A stretch of DNA of 64,000 nucleotides. Origin: Mesorhizobium sp. AR07 (lineage in GTDB: Bacteria > Pseudomonadota > Alphaproteobacteria > Rhizobiales > Rhizobiaceae). Location: contig NZ_CP080526.1 in NCBI RefSeq assembly GCF_024746815.1, positions 124,001-188,000 of the forward strand. The letters run 5' to 3'. Positions 34,277 to 42,624 of this stretch are shown one piece after another. The translations under genes were made by a program, and so were the position numbers. The notes under the pieces are model-generated. The model had not been told where the DNA came from. It saw only the letters and a program-made list of their open reading frames with translations, and made no database searches. Each line of letters starts with the position of its first letter. Within the stretch, counting starts at the first letter, position 1.

Positions 34277-34811
34277 TGCCCTTGCTGTCATGTTTGCCCT
34301 GGCCCTTCCGCTCGCTAGTGCGGCCGAGGAAATCCCGCTCGATCCCAACGAAGTGTCGGTTCAAGACGCCAGCGGCAAGACCGTCGCGGTCTTTTCGGTC
34401 AACCAGCTGCAGGCAGAGTTTCCGCAACAGACCTATGACACGCGAACCCCCTGGACGAGCGACAACGAGAAAATCGAATACCGTGGGCCGCTGCTTGCAA
34501 ACGTGCTTGCTAAGGCTGGAGTAACCGTCGCGCAGGAGGTGAAAGTTGTCGCCTTTGACAACTTCGTTTCCGATATTCGTATTGACGAAATCCGGTCTTA
34601 TAATCCGATCCTGGCAGTTGAGCGTCGTTGCAACGAGAACGACAAGGCCGGCTCGCTTTGCCCGCAGGGCCAGGATTTCCGCCCGATCAGCATGGTGGAG
34701 AAAGGGCCCATCTTCATTGTTTGGCCCTTCGACAAGTTGCCCGCTTCATATGTTCCCGCAAGGAACTCGATCTGGGTGTTTTTCCCAGTCATCCTGCGCG
34801 CCACGCAATGA
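34266..34811 (+). CDS. periplasmic molybdopterin-oxidoreductase-fold (SUOX-like) protein
   Basis: 181 residues from ATG 34266, overlapping the methyltransferase by 11 bases. Signal peptide NALAVMFALALPLASAAEE. VNQLQAEFPQQTYDTRTPWT, KIEYRGPLLANVLAKAGV, VKVVAFDNFVSDIRIDEIRSYNPILAVERR and FRPISMVEKGPIFIVWPFDKL follow the small SUOX-fold family often paired with sensor kinases. An insert CNENDKAGSLC with two cysteines lies before the FRPI motif, and I see no clear molybdenum-ligand Cys, so it may be a cofactor-free sensory domain. Confidence 0.75.
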   Translation: MLRNALAVMFALALPLASAAEEIPLDPNEVSVQDASGKTVAVFSVNQLQAEFPQQTYDTRTPWTSDNEKIEYRGPLLANVLAKAGVTVAQEVKVVAFDNFVSDIRIDEIRSYNPILAVERRCNENDKAGSLCPQGQDFRPISMVEKGPIFIVWPFDKLPASYVPARNSIWVFFPVILRATQ

Positions 34812-36073
34812 AGTTTTTCAACGGCCGTTTGCTCGCTGTTCTGCCATATCTCGGTATGGCTGCTGCCCTTGGCCTGAGTGCGTGGACATTCATCCAATCC
34901 GACCGCTATCGCCAAGAGACGGATGCCATCCTCAATCAGACCTTCGAGATTCAGTGGCGCGCGGCACAGATTCGCGAGCGCCTTATACGGGTCTATGGCT
35001 ATCTTCGCATTGCCGACGCGACGGGAAAGCTTGATGCGGACATCGATCGGCAAATGGCGCTGGTCAGCGTCAACGTCGCCCAGCTGGAAAACCTGCCCTA
35101 TCTGAACCGCTTTTTTCCCGATCGCGATGCCGAACTCTTAGGCGGGATTCGCCTGACTCTCGAACAGAAAATCGCACCCCTTGTGTCGGCGCGCAAAAAC
35201 TACACTCAAGCCATTGCCGACATGGCCAAGCTGGAACAGTCAATTTATGAGATTTCCAGCTCTACCGTTGATCACAGTGCCACCTTGCAGCAGACAGCCA
35301 GCATCGACATTGCGGCCACGCGCAACTGGTTCATCTTTGCCATCGCGCTTGGCCTGGGCGCTACCTTCTACCTCGTGATCCATCAGCGATATGCGCTAGC
35401 CAATCGCCGTGACCAGCATATGCGCTCGTTCGCTTCGCTGTTTGCGCATATGACCCGATCGCGTGTCACAGCCTTGCGGCTGTTCCTTGAGCACGCACAA
35501 CCAGACAAGCAGCCGAGCGGTGAAATGCTTGAGGCTGCGCGCGGTGCTGCCAACGAACTGGAATCGATCACCAACAGCGTGCTTCAGATCGCCTATGCAC
35601 CACAAGATTCCAGCACCGTGGCGCTCGGCCAACTGCTTGAGGATCTCACGCGCGATCGCAGCAGTATGGTGCAAGTTCTGGTCGATGCTAAAGCGCGTCT
35701 GCATCCCGTGCCGGCGGCGCCGTTCCGGCTGGTGGTCAATGAGCTGATCGAAAACGCTCTGGCCGCGTTTTCCAGCGCCAGAAACGCACGAGTACTCATC
35801 TCTGCGACACTCAAACGACAACCATTCCTTCCGCGCAGTTATCTCGTGCTAGAAGTGGCCGACAAGGGCGCAGGCATGCCACCTGCAATTGTTGCAAAGG
35901 CAACTACCCCTTTCTTTTCAACGCGAGCTGGAAATCATACTGGCCTTGGACTGACCGCATGTTCCCAGATGGTCTCGACGCTGAACGGAAAGCTCGTCAT
36001 CCATAGCGCCCAAGGTGTCGGTACAACCGTGCAGGTCAGGATTCCTGTGCGTTCCACCGCAGCTCTGAAATGA
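34808..36073 (+). CDS. membrane sensor histidine kinase with degenerate H-box
   Basis: 421 residues, ATGA overlap. An N-terminal helix (LLAVLPYLGMAAALGLSAWTF), a helical periplasmic domain of about 150 residues, and a second helix (NWFIFAIALGLGATFYLVI). Then SFASLFAHMTRSRVTALRLFLEHA, where the His takes the H-box place but the usual E-x-R-x-P is missing. The ATPase domain is sound: VVNELIENALAAF (N box), EVADKGAGMPPAI (G1), TGLGLTACSQMVSTLNG (G2). Likely partners are the SUOX-fold protein outside and the 32940 regulator inside. Confidence 0.83.
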   Translation: MKFFNGRLLAVLPYLGMAAALGLSAWTFIQSDRYRQETDAILNQTFEIQWRAAQIRERLIRVYGYLRIADATGKLDADIDRQMALVSVNVAQLENLPYLNRFFPDRDAELLGGIRLTLEQKIAPLVSARKNYTQAIADMAKLEQSIYEISSSTVDHSATLQQTASIDIAATRNWFIFAIALGLGATFYLVIHQRYALANRRDQHMRSFASLFAHMTRSRVTALRLFLEHAQPDKQPSGEMLEAARGAANELESITNSVLQIAYAPQDSSTVALGQLLEDLTRDRSSMVQVLVDAKARLHPVPAAPFRLVVNELIENALAAFSSARNARVLISATLKRQPFLPRSYLVLEVADKGAGMPPAIVAKATTPFFSTRAGNHTGLGLTACSQMVSTLNGKLVIHSAQGVGTTVQVRIPVRSTAALK

Positions 36074-36077
36074 CTCT

Positions 36078-36626
36078 CTACGCCTCCGGCTGCGTCAGAA
36101 GCATATGGTCAGTTGTTGGCGGGATCTTATCGGAAAAGAGGAAGGTCGCTGGATCAAGTTTCAACGCCTTGGCGATCGCCGCAATCGTGTCCACGCTGAT
36201 ATTGCCGCTCGCGCGTTCCAGTTTCGTGAATGTCGCCTCCGCCACACCGATGAGTTCGGCCATCTCATAGCGGTGCAAAGTACGTCGTTGACGCTCAAAA
36301 TCGATGATGTGCGCCAGCCGCTTGCGGATCGCATTGTCGTCCAACCGATGCGCCCATTCCGGAACTTTCTTGCCGCCGGCGAGCAGTGCTGCAAAAGACA
36401 GTTGCAAGCCGTTTGCCATGATCTGCAGCGTCGTCAATGTGACATTATTTTTCTGACGCACAGTCTGAATGTAGGTTCGATAGGCCAGTTTTTCGCCCTC
36501 GGCGGTCCGAAACAGCTCGGCCATGTGCATGTGGGATAGGCCACGTTTGGCTCTCTCCCGCTCAAGCGTCAGAGCGATGTTGGCGCGCAAAGGGTTGTTG
36601 ACCGCGCCTGCGTCGTCTCGTTTCAT
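36078..36626 (-). CDS. regulator with two helix-turn-helix domains (XRE type)
   Basis: 182 residues from ATG 36626 (ATG 36644 also possible). Two similar halves: RANIALTLERERAKRGLSHMHMAELF with VTLTTLQIMANGLQLSFAALL, then RLAHIIDFERQRRTLHRYEMAELIGVAEATFTKLERASGNISVDTIAAIAKALKL. The second is a standard XRE HTH; the first is a diverged one. It faces the 36724 gene across an interval that contains a copy of the shared motif, so it is my best candidate for the motif-binding protein. Confidence 0.78.
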   Translation of the reverse strand: MKRDDAGAVNNPLRANIALTLERERAKRGLSHMHMAELFRTAEGEKLAYRTYIQTVRQKNNVTLTTLQIMANGLQLSFAALLAGGKKVPEWAHRLDDNAIRKRLAHIIDFERQRRTLHRYEMAELIGVAEATFTKLERASGNISVDTIAAIAKALKLDPATFLFSDKIPPTTDHMLLTQPEA

Positions 36627-36687
36627 AAATCGGTGTAGTCGCACAAACCTGCCTTTTCTATCTGTCCTCTTTCGCGCGGATCATCCA

Positions 36688-36701
36688 TAGTAAACTATCA
36701 A
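36688..36701 (+). promoter_or_regulatory. degenerate copy of the T4SS regulatory motif
   Basis: Reads TAGTAAACTATCAA, 12 of 14 identical to TAGTAAAGTGTCAA, in the gap between the divergent HTH regulator and the 36724 gene, pointing toward the latter and 36 bases ahead of its ATG. Also weakly symmetric in itself (TAGTAAACTA). Confidence 0.5.
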
Positions 36702-36723
36702 AATCCGCAGCGAGGAAAAGGCT

Positions 36724-37323
36724 ATGACCATGCTCAAATTCCTTTTGGTGGGTGCCGTCGCCCTCGCGGGCGCCGCAGCTCTTCCATCCCAATCGAAAGC
36801 GTCGGAATGGGGCTGTCAGGTCCTCCTCTGTCTGGCCGGCGACTGGCAGGGTACCCCCTCGTGCCACCCGCCAATCTCCAAGTTGATTGCGGCGATGGAA
36901 TCCCCGGGTTTCAACTGGCCGACCTGTCCGCAAGCAAACTCCAGCGCCGCGAAATACGAGAAGTATGAGGATTGTCCGTCTGGCTGGCAAGCAGTTGGCG
37001 CAAATTCCGACCGGCCCGGAATGGGGCAAGAACGGAGTATCTGCCGCATCGCGACCGACAGGCTCACATTGCCCGTTACTTTCATGAATAGTCGCCTCGG
37101 CCAGAATCATGACGACGGATCTCGACAGGCCCAAATCGAGATCGACGGAAAGTTTGTGACGGCAAAAATCCAAATCACGGGCAACGATAGAGGGCATTCC
37201 CTTGGCAACGGTTCCACATACGACACCATCTCTCGGCCGAAGCGCGGAAAGCCCTGGTTCATCGAGTATGATGACGCGAACGGCGTGCGCCAGAAAAGCT
37301 GGTTCAATCTCAACATGCCATGA
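36724..37323 (+). CDS. exported Cys-rich protein of unknown function
   Basis: 199 residues with signal peptide LKFLLVGAVALAGAAALPSQSKA. The N-terminal half has EWGCQVLLCLAGDWQGTPSCHPPISKL, NWPTCPQANS and YEDCPSGWQAV (six or more cysteines). This style recurs in small proteins encoded next to conjugative and type IV systems (WGCxxxLCxAnP-like). The second half reads QIEIDGKFVTAKIQI. No enzyme motif. The regulatory site upstream ties it to the secretion gene set. Confidence 0.7.
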   Translation: MTMLKFLLVGAVALAGAAALPSQSKASEWGCQVLLCLAGDWQGTPSCHPPISKLIAAMESPGFNWPTCPQANSSAAKYEKYEDCPSGWQAVGANSDRPGMGQERSICRIATDRLTLPVTFMNSRLGQNHDDGSRQAQIEIDGKFVTAKIQITGNDRGHSLGNGSTYDTISRPKRGKPWFIEYDDANGVRQKSWFNLNMP

Positions 37324-37379
37324 GCCGGGCGATCACGCAGGACGATGCACGATGGGGTCGCAATTCAGGGAGGTTTGTA

Positions 37380-37841
37380 GTGTTCAAGGCGCTTCTCCTG
37401 TCCACGGTGATTTTGAACACAGGCGCAGTGTTGACGGCGGCGGCTAGTCAGAGCGACAAGCCGCGCTCAGGTGTGGACAATCCTATGTGGCCCGCTTCAC
37501 TGAAATGGGATTGCAAGACCGCCGCCAAAATCGTGTGTGAGCGTGATGGCAGTTGCTCGGTGGCTGAGGACCACACTGGATTTGTGCTGAACTACGGCAG
37601 CAACGAAGCTGAGTTCCCGGCCAGCAATGTCAGGATCAAACGCCACTATCAACAGACCGTGCAGGCAAGCCCTTTGCAGCAGGAAGTCAAAGTCGAACTG
37701 GCCGACAATCGCGTACTCTGGCTGACGGCCGTGGATGCCAGCCGCACTTATTCCGAAGCGTGGGTCGGCGCACTGAGCGAGTTGAAGGGTGGCGCGCTAC
37801 TGATGGAATCCGAGGGAGTCTATTGCATGCCGCACAAGTGA
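37380..37841 (+). CDS. exported hypothetical protein
   Basis: 153 residues from GTG 37380, preceded by AGGGAGG at 37367-37373. The in-frame ATG 37320 overlaps the previous stop but would place 20 hydrophilic residues before the signal peptide. Signal KALLLSTVILNTGAVLTAAAS. The mature part has PASLKWDCKTAAKIVCERDGSCSVAED with three cysteines and a strand-rich remainder (VKVELADNRVLWLTAVD) like small beta-sandwich proteins. No family recognised; probably one unit with 36724. Confidence 0.65.
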   Translation: MFKALLLSTVILNTGAVLTAAASQSDKPRSGVDNPMWPASLKWDCKTAAKIVCERDGSCSVAEDHTGFVLNYGSNEAEFPASNVRIKRHYQQTVQASPLQQEVKVELADNRVLWLTAVDASRTYSEAWVGALSELKGGALLMESEGVYCMPHK

Positions 37842-38691
37842 GTGCGCCGAGAGGGGAGGCGAGCGAAGGCCGGTATGGTCTGACTTGGGACGCCGGCGGT
37901 TCAGAAGAATTCAGAGTCTCCCGTCCATTTTATCAGACGATGAGGGGGTCTCAAGTAGCATATATCTGTCGAACCGAGACGTCGAGTAAGCGTTACTGGT
38001 GAAACATTGACGGCTTGCCTTACTCATGACAGTTGCTTAATATCGGTTATTGAACTAAACTTATATAAATCAATTACTCAGTTCAGATAATATCCATTAT
38101 GTTAATGGATGATCCCAAATGAAAGTTCATGATCTCATCTTTTCGCGTGCAACTAAAAAGCATCGGCAACCGGCATAGCAGCCGGAGACATTCAGACTGC
38201 CACGCTTTGTGTTGCTGACGTTTCGGAATTTCCGCGCAGTTTGGCGTCAAGCCCGCGCGGTTAAGCATCATCCTTTCAGACTTGAGTGGCAACGATTGCG
38301 ACCGTGGGCGCTGGGAAGGGTTGGCTTCGACGGACATCGTAGGCTCAAAGGCAGTCTTACTTCGGAATTTTCGCAATTCCCGTCCTATGACCATTCAGGG
38401 ACGAACACGCCCACCACCGAGGCACAGACGCCGGCCTTGACCAGGCCTGGGAAATGACGCGCCCCCAAAAAGCCCGGGATCTTTGCCCTGATCTCGTAAG
38501 GCGCAACCCCGGTCCGTCCGATGGAATGGATGCGCGCCAGCGTTCATACGCAGACAACGTGACAGCGTCAGCCGGCGTCCTGGTACTCCCCCGATTATCC
38601 CCGATTTAAATCAAATCCGTCTGTGGATATTGACGATTGCGCGACCCTCACCTCGTAGACGGCTAATGTGGGCGGCTACTGAGAGGGTCAT
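37842..38691. other. long mainly non-coding stretch with an AT-rich segment
   Basis: No supported gene. Positions 38030-38110 are strikingly AT-rich for this window and include an 8-bp inverted repeat, ATCCATTA (38092-38099) and TAATGGAT (38103-38110), around TGT. The rest is GC-rich with short frames that show no motif. The AT-rich part could be a promoter, a nucleoid-protein site or a transfer origin; nothing decides between them. Confidence 0.45.
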
Positions 38692-38883
38692 ATGACAAGC
38701 GATTTTTCCGCCGCCCGAGTGCATTTAGATCGAGCGTACCACTACCTTCGTGGCGATGATCCGATGAGCCAGAGGGGACGCGAAGCCTTGGACCTGTTAA
38801 TTGAGGCGGTTGCCGCCGAAGAGTTCAAGCTGCCACGCCAAAACGCGGAGGTGCTAATGTTTCCGATTGGGCGCCGCTTCTGA
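38692..38883 (+). CDS. small hypothetical protein
   Basis: 63 residues, ATG 38692 with GAGAGGG just upstream. ARVHLDRAYHYLRGDDPMSQRGREALDLLIEAVAAEEFKLPRQNAEVLMFP is a plausible helical soluble protein with balanced composition, in the style of small conserved rhizobial proteins. No known domain. A TTGAC...-rich upstream region (TGTGGATATTGACG) may hold its promoter. Confidence 0.5.
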   Translation: MTSDFSAARVHLDRAYHYLRGDDPMSQRGREALDLLIEAVAAEEFKLPRQNAEVLMFPIGRRF

Positions 38884-39117
38884 GGCGATCTCCATGGCCG
38901 CCACTCTGAACCATGGTGAGCAAATCCTCCCAGAACGCAAGGAAGCCCGCCCCGGCATGAGCCGAGACGGGCAATAGAAATGGCAGTCCAAGCGCGCGTC
39001 CACGGAAACAGCGCCGGCAGGTGAAATTCAGCAGAATGTCCATCCTGGCGCACGTATGTTCCCCAAACTGAGAAATTGACCGATGCCGTGGGAAAACTCG
39101 ACTGCGCGCCTGTCTCC

Positions 39118-40032
39118 CTACTCCGGTTCCTTATAGGTGGTCGGGTAGCCCCTACCGATCACCGTGTACCCCTCCTCACCCTCCGAATGAATCCTGAGAA
39201 TGTTGGAGGGGGGCAGTTTGTGTTCGACGCCGAGATCGAGGCCTTCGCGAAGGAATTCGGAACCCAGGCTGCACGCATATTCCCTGACGGCAATCCTGGC
39301 GACGCTAAAGCCTGCCAAGCCACCGTTGGCTTCCGCAAGCGGTACCGTGATCTCGAAGACTCTGCCGCGGCCGATTTCCTTCAGAACGCTGATCACGTCC
39401 TCATCTTCCGTTCCAACAAGCAGCCAGTAAGCGGATTCGCCGCCCCAGTGCTCGACGAGCAGCTTCACGGCAGATTCGTCCGGATGGAGCGGCACAGTTG
39501 TTGACCAGAAGCCTTTGCGGACGCCGAAATCCGTGCGCAGGCGGGGTCGCTTGATGATCCTAGTGCCCTGTTCCGGTGTCAACCCTCCGGCAGCGACCTG
39601 ACGATCGACGCGGTTGTTCAGGGAATCCACCGAGGTCGGAACCATGCCTTCGGCCTGCACGGATTCAACCTCGTCGTCAGTCATGCGGGTGTAGTGGAAT
39701 GTCCGCAACGTTTTCGTTGACATGATTTCGGCAAGGCCATCGACCGTCGCCGCGTAGTCGCCTTGGAACCGGTTCGGCTGGATCGGCACCCAGGTCGCGA
39801 GCTTGGCGACCATGATGTCCTTCTTCCGCTCGAGGGCAGAATAGCCGTCGATGATGTCTCGGTGGGACTCGAGATAATCCTTAATCTCGCTGTCGTAGGT
39901 GCCGATGTCCCAGAGATCGATCATTCGGTCCGTCCGCCGCGCCACAGTACCCTCAGCGACCTCAACCAGAAACGGATCTCGGTCATTGCGACCGGCGAGC
40001 CGTCGCACACTTACACCCTCGGGCAAACTCAC
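39118..40032 (-). CDS. uncharacterised protein, possible ADP-ribosyltransferase-like core
   Basis: 304 residues, good codon use, unrecognised. The central part reads LRTFHYTRMTDDEVESVQAEGMVPTS, then GFWSTTVPLHPDES, HWGGESAYWLL and GRVFEITVPL. An early HYT followed by a (x)xGM/GL strand and later aromatic-strand motifs recalls the H-Y/T-E arrangement of Tpt1/DarT/ART folds, but no catalytic Glu can be assigned with assurance. It lies alone beside IS debris with a truncated GrpB gene upstream. An effector, toxin or defence protein is possible; treat the function as unknown. Confidence 0.65.
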   Translation of the reverse strand: MSLPEGVSVRRLAGRNDRDPFLVEVAEGTVARRTDRMIDLWDIGTYDSEIKDYLESHRDIIDGYSALERKKDIMVAKLATWVPIQPNRFQGDYAATVDGLAEIMSTKTLRTFHYTRMTDDEVESVQAEGMVPTSVDSLNNRVDRQVAAGGLTPEQGTRIIKRPRLRTDFGVRKGFWSTTVPLHPDESAVKLLVEHWGGESAYWLLVGTEDEDVISVLKEIGRGRVFEITVPLAEANGGLAGFSVARIAVREYACSLGSEFLREGLDLGVEHKLPPSNILRIHSEGEEGYTVIGRGYPTTYKEPE

Positions 40033-40114
40033 GCGTTCGCCAGCGCAAGGCTGAGCGCATTTCGGCTGCTCTGCGAATCAGGCAAGCCGCCGAAAATCCG
40101 GGGGGCCACGTTCC

Positions 40115-40263
40115 CTAAATGAATGCGATAAAGTCGTCGACTACGATCCAGCATGGCCAGGGATATTCGAAGAGCAAAAGCGTCGGATCTTGGAGGTGAT
40201 CGGCGACATGGTCGCGAGCATCCATCACATCGGCAGCACTTCGATTGTCGGGCTTTTGCGCTA
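40115..40263 (+). pseudogene. GrpB (UPF0157) family, N-terminal fragment
   Basis: The plus-strand frame reads VVDYDPAWPGIFEEQKRRIL, then EVIGDMVASIHHIGSTSIVGLLR and TAG 40261-40263. VxYDPxWP..FE and IxHIGSTSVPGL are the GrpB/nucleotidyltransferase signature. No start codon is seen and the remaining ~130 residues are gone, replaced by the ISL3 left end 40 bases later. Confidence 0.65.
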
Positions 40264-40303
40264 GACTGCGGCGCGGCAATCAACGTGAGAGCGCGTCAAT
40301 CAG

Positions 40304-41165
40304 GGGATCTTCCGCATATTTGGTGCAGGGGCCGGGATTCACGGGCGGTGCGAATGAGTCCATAGAGTCGGAATCGCAGTCGACGCCGGTGATTCGCCCG
40401 TGCTCCATGCCTTCCGTTCGCTGGTCTCGCCCGAGCTTTCGATTGTCCAAATTCTCCCACAGGCCGACAAGGTGGTGCTTGTAGCCCGGCCGAAGACGAC
40501 AGAATGCGCAGCTGTCCCTCCTGCGGCTGCGGAACCGGCCGCGTCCACAGCCACTACATGCGCCGGGTGGCTGATCTGCCGTGGCAGGGACGGGTTGTCG
40601 AAATCCGGCTTCACGCCAGGCGGTTCCGTTGCGCCAATCCGCAATGCCGTCAGCGGATCTTTACGGAACGATTGCCGGAAACGGTGCAGCCGAAAGCGAG
40701 ACGCACTGCACGCCTCGGTGAGAGCCAGTTGGTGATCGGCTTCGCGGTCGGCGGCGAATCCGGCTCGCGCCTGTCGCGCAAACTCGCCATGCCGGTAAGC
40801 GGCGATACGCTGCTGCGGATGATCCGCTCAGCCGGGTTCGAGCCACCGGACGCGCCGCGGGTGGTCGGCATCGACGACTGGGCCTGGCGCAAGGGGCAGC
40901 GCTACGGAACGATCATCTGCGATCTGGAGCGCAACCGCGTCCTCGATCTGTTGCCGGACCGAAATGCCAACACTGTCGCGTCATGGCTGAAACGTCATCC
41001 GGGCATCGAAGTCATCGCTCGCGATCGCGCCGGCGTTTATTACGGCGCCCGTCGCGGTGCTCCCGATGCAACGCAGGTCGCCGACCGCTGGCATCTTCTC
41101 CAGAATCTGGGCGAAGGGTTGCGTCTGGCCTTCGGCCGCCATCGCAAAGTGGTCAGGGCGGCTTC
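40304..41165 (+). mobile_element. ISL3-family element, left half
   Basis: Begins with the element end (40304-40332), which is repeated exactly at 46622-46650, and runs through the N-terminal two thirds of the transposase. It stops near 41165, where the antisense traR-like gene begins. No matching right end is attached. The other half of an equivalent element is on the opposite strand at 46622-47050. Confidence 0.75.
40400..41165 (+). pseudogene. ISL3 transposase, frameshifted and lacking C-terminus
   Basis: From GTG 40400: SLVSPELSIVQILPQADKVVLVARPKTTECA, then a one-base loss near 40511. The next frame continues CPSCGCGTGRVHSHYMRRVADLPW, the zinc-finger-like N-terminus of ISL3, followed by GESGSRLSRKLAMPVSGDTLLRMI, RVVGIDDWAWRKGQRYGTIICDLE with a catalytic Asp, HPGIEVIARDRAGVYYGARRGAPDATQVADRWHLLQNLGEGLR with the second. 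The catalytic Glu domain and C-terminus are missing. Confidence 0.8.
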
Positions 41166-41169
41166 GCGT

Positions 41170-41710
41170 GGTGACAGAAGGACGTCCGCGCCGGTCATCG
41201 CCTTGGCCGACAATCTCAACAGGTTGAGGTGGACGAAGGCCACGGCGGTGGCGGCATAGGCGGCGTCACGAATTGCGACGGTATCTATGTCGGTGTGGCT
41301 TGATGCGAGCGTCAGCATGGCAACGCGCCGAAGCCGGTTTTGATCGGCATGGTCAAGCCCGCCGCGATGCCAAACTCCTCGGCCTCCGCGAAGAACTGCC
41401 GCTCTTCGCGGCTAAGGTTTGACATTTTGCGACCAGACCAACTGATCTGCATCGTGCGTTTGGCGTGTGCGACAACCGGGTCCAGGGCGGCGTAGTTCTT
41501 GGTAAGGTAGCGGCGCTGCCATTCTTCGGGATAGTTGGAAAAGGCGCGGCTGTCGGGTCCTCGGGCGTGGAGAAAGGCGAAGCGCTCGAAGCCGGAATCG
41601 AGGGCGAAACTCTCCAATGCGAAGCGTATGCGCTCGTCATATCCGACCTCAAGCGCATCGATCAATGTCCTGATGTGCTCATCCAGCTGCCGTTTTGGAT
41701 CCTTCGCCAT
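41170..41710 (-). pseudogene. TraR-like LuxR quorum-sensing regulator, broken
   Basis: From ATG 41710: RTLIDALEVGYDERIRFALESFALDSGFERFAFLH, FSNYPEEWQRRYLTKNYAALDPVV, SWSGRKMSNLSREERQFFAEAEEFGIAAGLTMPIKTGFG. This is the TraR-type acyl-homoserine-lactone domain (WSG and PIKT motifs). Near 41328 one base is missing; the other frame continues AMLTLASSHTDIDTVAIRDAAYAATAVAFVHLNLLRL and LSPREA, then meets the ISL3 fragment. Most of the DNA-binding HTH is lost. TraR proteins control transfer of conjugative plasmids and integrative elements, so quorum control of an element has been lost here. Confidence 0.78.
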
Positions 41711-41849
41711 GCTCGAGCTTCTCTTTGCTAGAGTGGTGTATTCCTTCAGCTCCAGCCTGCGGGCGGCCCGGGTTGTAGATGTCGACCACGTCCGGTCCTG
41801 TGACTGAAACGTCGGGGCGACGCGCCAGAAAGCCCGTGTGGAATAGTCG

Positions 41850-41956
41850 AGCAAGCTGTCCCTGCCCGCCGCGGTGGGACCGACGATGAGGAGGAGTGTT
41901 CCGCGATCTGCACCGGCGCAGATCATCCCGTCGCCTTCATCGGTTCTCGTGTCCAA
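41850..41956 (-). pseudogene. PhnN-like kinase, N-terminal fragment
   Basis: ICAGADRGTLLLIVGPTAAGRDSLLDYSTRAFW carries a P-loop (GPTAAGRDS, Lys replaced by Arg) like ribose 1,5-bisphosphate phosphokinase PhnN. The match ends near 41850, where the traR-like gene upstream region starts. It overlaps the DUF1045 gene by 34 bases, the usual phnN neighbour, which supports the assignment. Confidence 0.5.
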
Positions 41957-42624
41957 AGAGGGAACCGCGTTTGCGCCAGAAAATCGCCTCCTGGATTGTC
42001 CTGTACGAACAACGTCAGCGCGTCGATGTGCAAGTCCTCTGCAAGCAGCACCGGGTCGAACATCGCCTTGAGCTGACCGCCTACTGCCTCACGCCGGCTG
42101 GCTTGCACCGGTCCGGTCAGGGTCATGTGGAAGCGGAAGCGATCGAACACATACGGATAGCCCCACCGGACCAGATTTGTAATCTCGACGTCATCAAGGT
42201 CGAAGCGGAGGCGGCGTTGAAGCTCGGCTTCGTTCATCGGCGCGCGAAACTCGTCCAGGTCGGCTACCGCCCGCGAGGCGAGCCCGCCGAGAAATGGCGT
42301 TCTGGTGCTCGGGACAAGGGCAAAGAAATTACCGATCCGCGCAACACTCAGAGGGCCGATCGGGCAGATTGGCCGGTTGGCACAGAAACTGCCGACGGCG
42401 GCCTCAAGTTCTTTCGCTGTGCGATCTTCGCGCAATCGGAACGGCGCCTTGATCGTCGCGTGGAAGCCGTAGCGTCTCGGCTCAGCGGTCAGTGCCTGAT
42501 CACCGCCTGATGCTTGGCTAGACTGATCGCAGTTGTGGGAAAATGCACTGCGGCCCAGCCATCGCGATGCGACGCGGGTCAACGCATGATCAGGTGGAGT
42601 GGTATAATAGAGGGCGTATCTCAT
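41923..42624 (-). CDS. DUF1045 (2H-phosphodiesterase-like) protein of phosphonate operons
   Basis: 233 residues: MRYALYYTTPPDHALTRVASRWLGRS, RRYGFHATIKAPFRL and FDRFRFHMTLTGPV give the two H-x-T motifs (HAT, HMT) of a 2H phosphoesterase fold. DUF1045 proteins are encoded beside phnM/phnN in C-P lyase and other phosphonate loci, probably acting on cyclic ribose phosphates. Intact, although the following phnN is destroyed. Confidence 0.82.
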   Translation of the reverse strand: MRYALYYTTPPDHALTRVASRWLGRSAFSHNCDQSSQASGGDQALTAEPRRYGFHATIKAPFRLREDRTAKELEAAVGSFCANRPICPIGPLSVARIGNFFALVPSTRTPFLGGLASRAVADLDEFRAPMNEAELQRRLRFDLDDVEITNLVRWGYPYVFDRFRFHMTLTGPVQASRREAVGGQLKAMFDPVLLAEDLHIDALTLFVQDNPGGDFLAQTRFPLWTREPMKATG

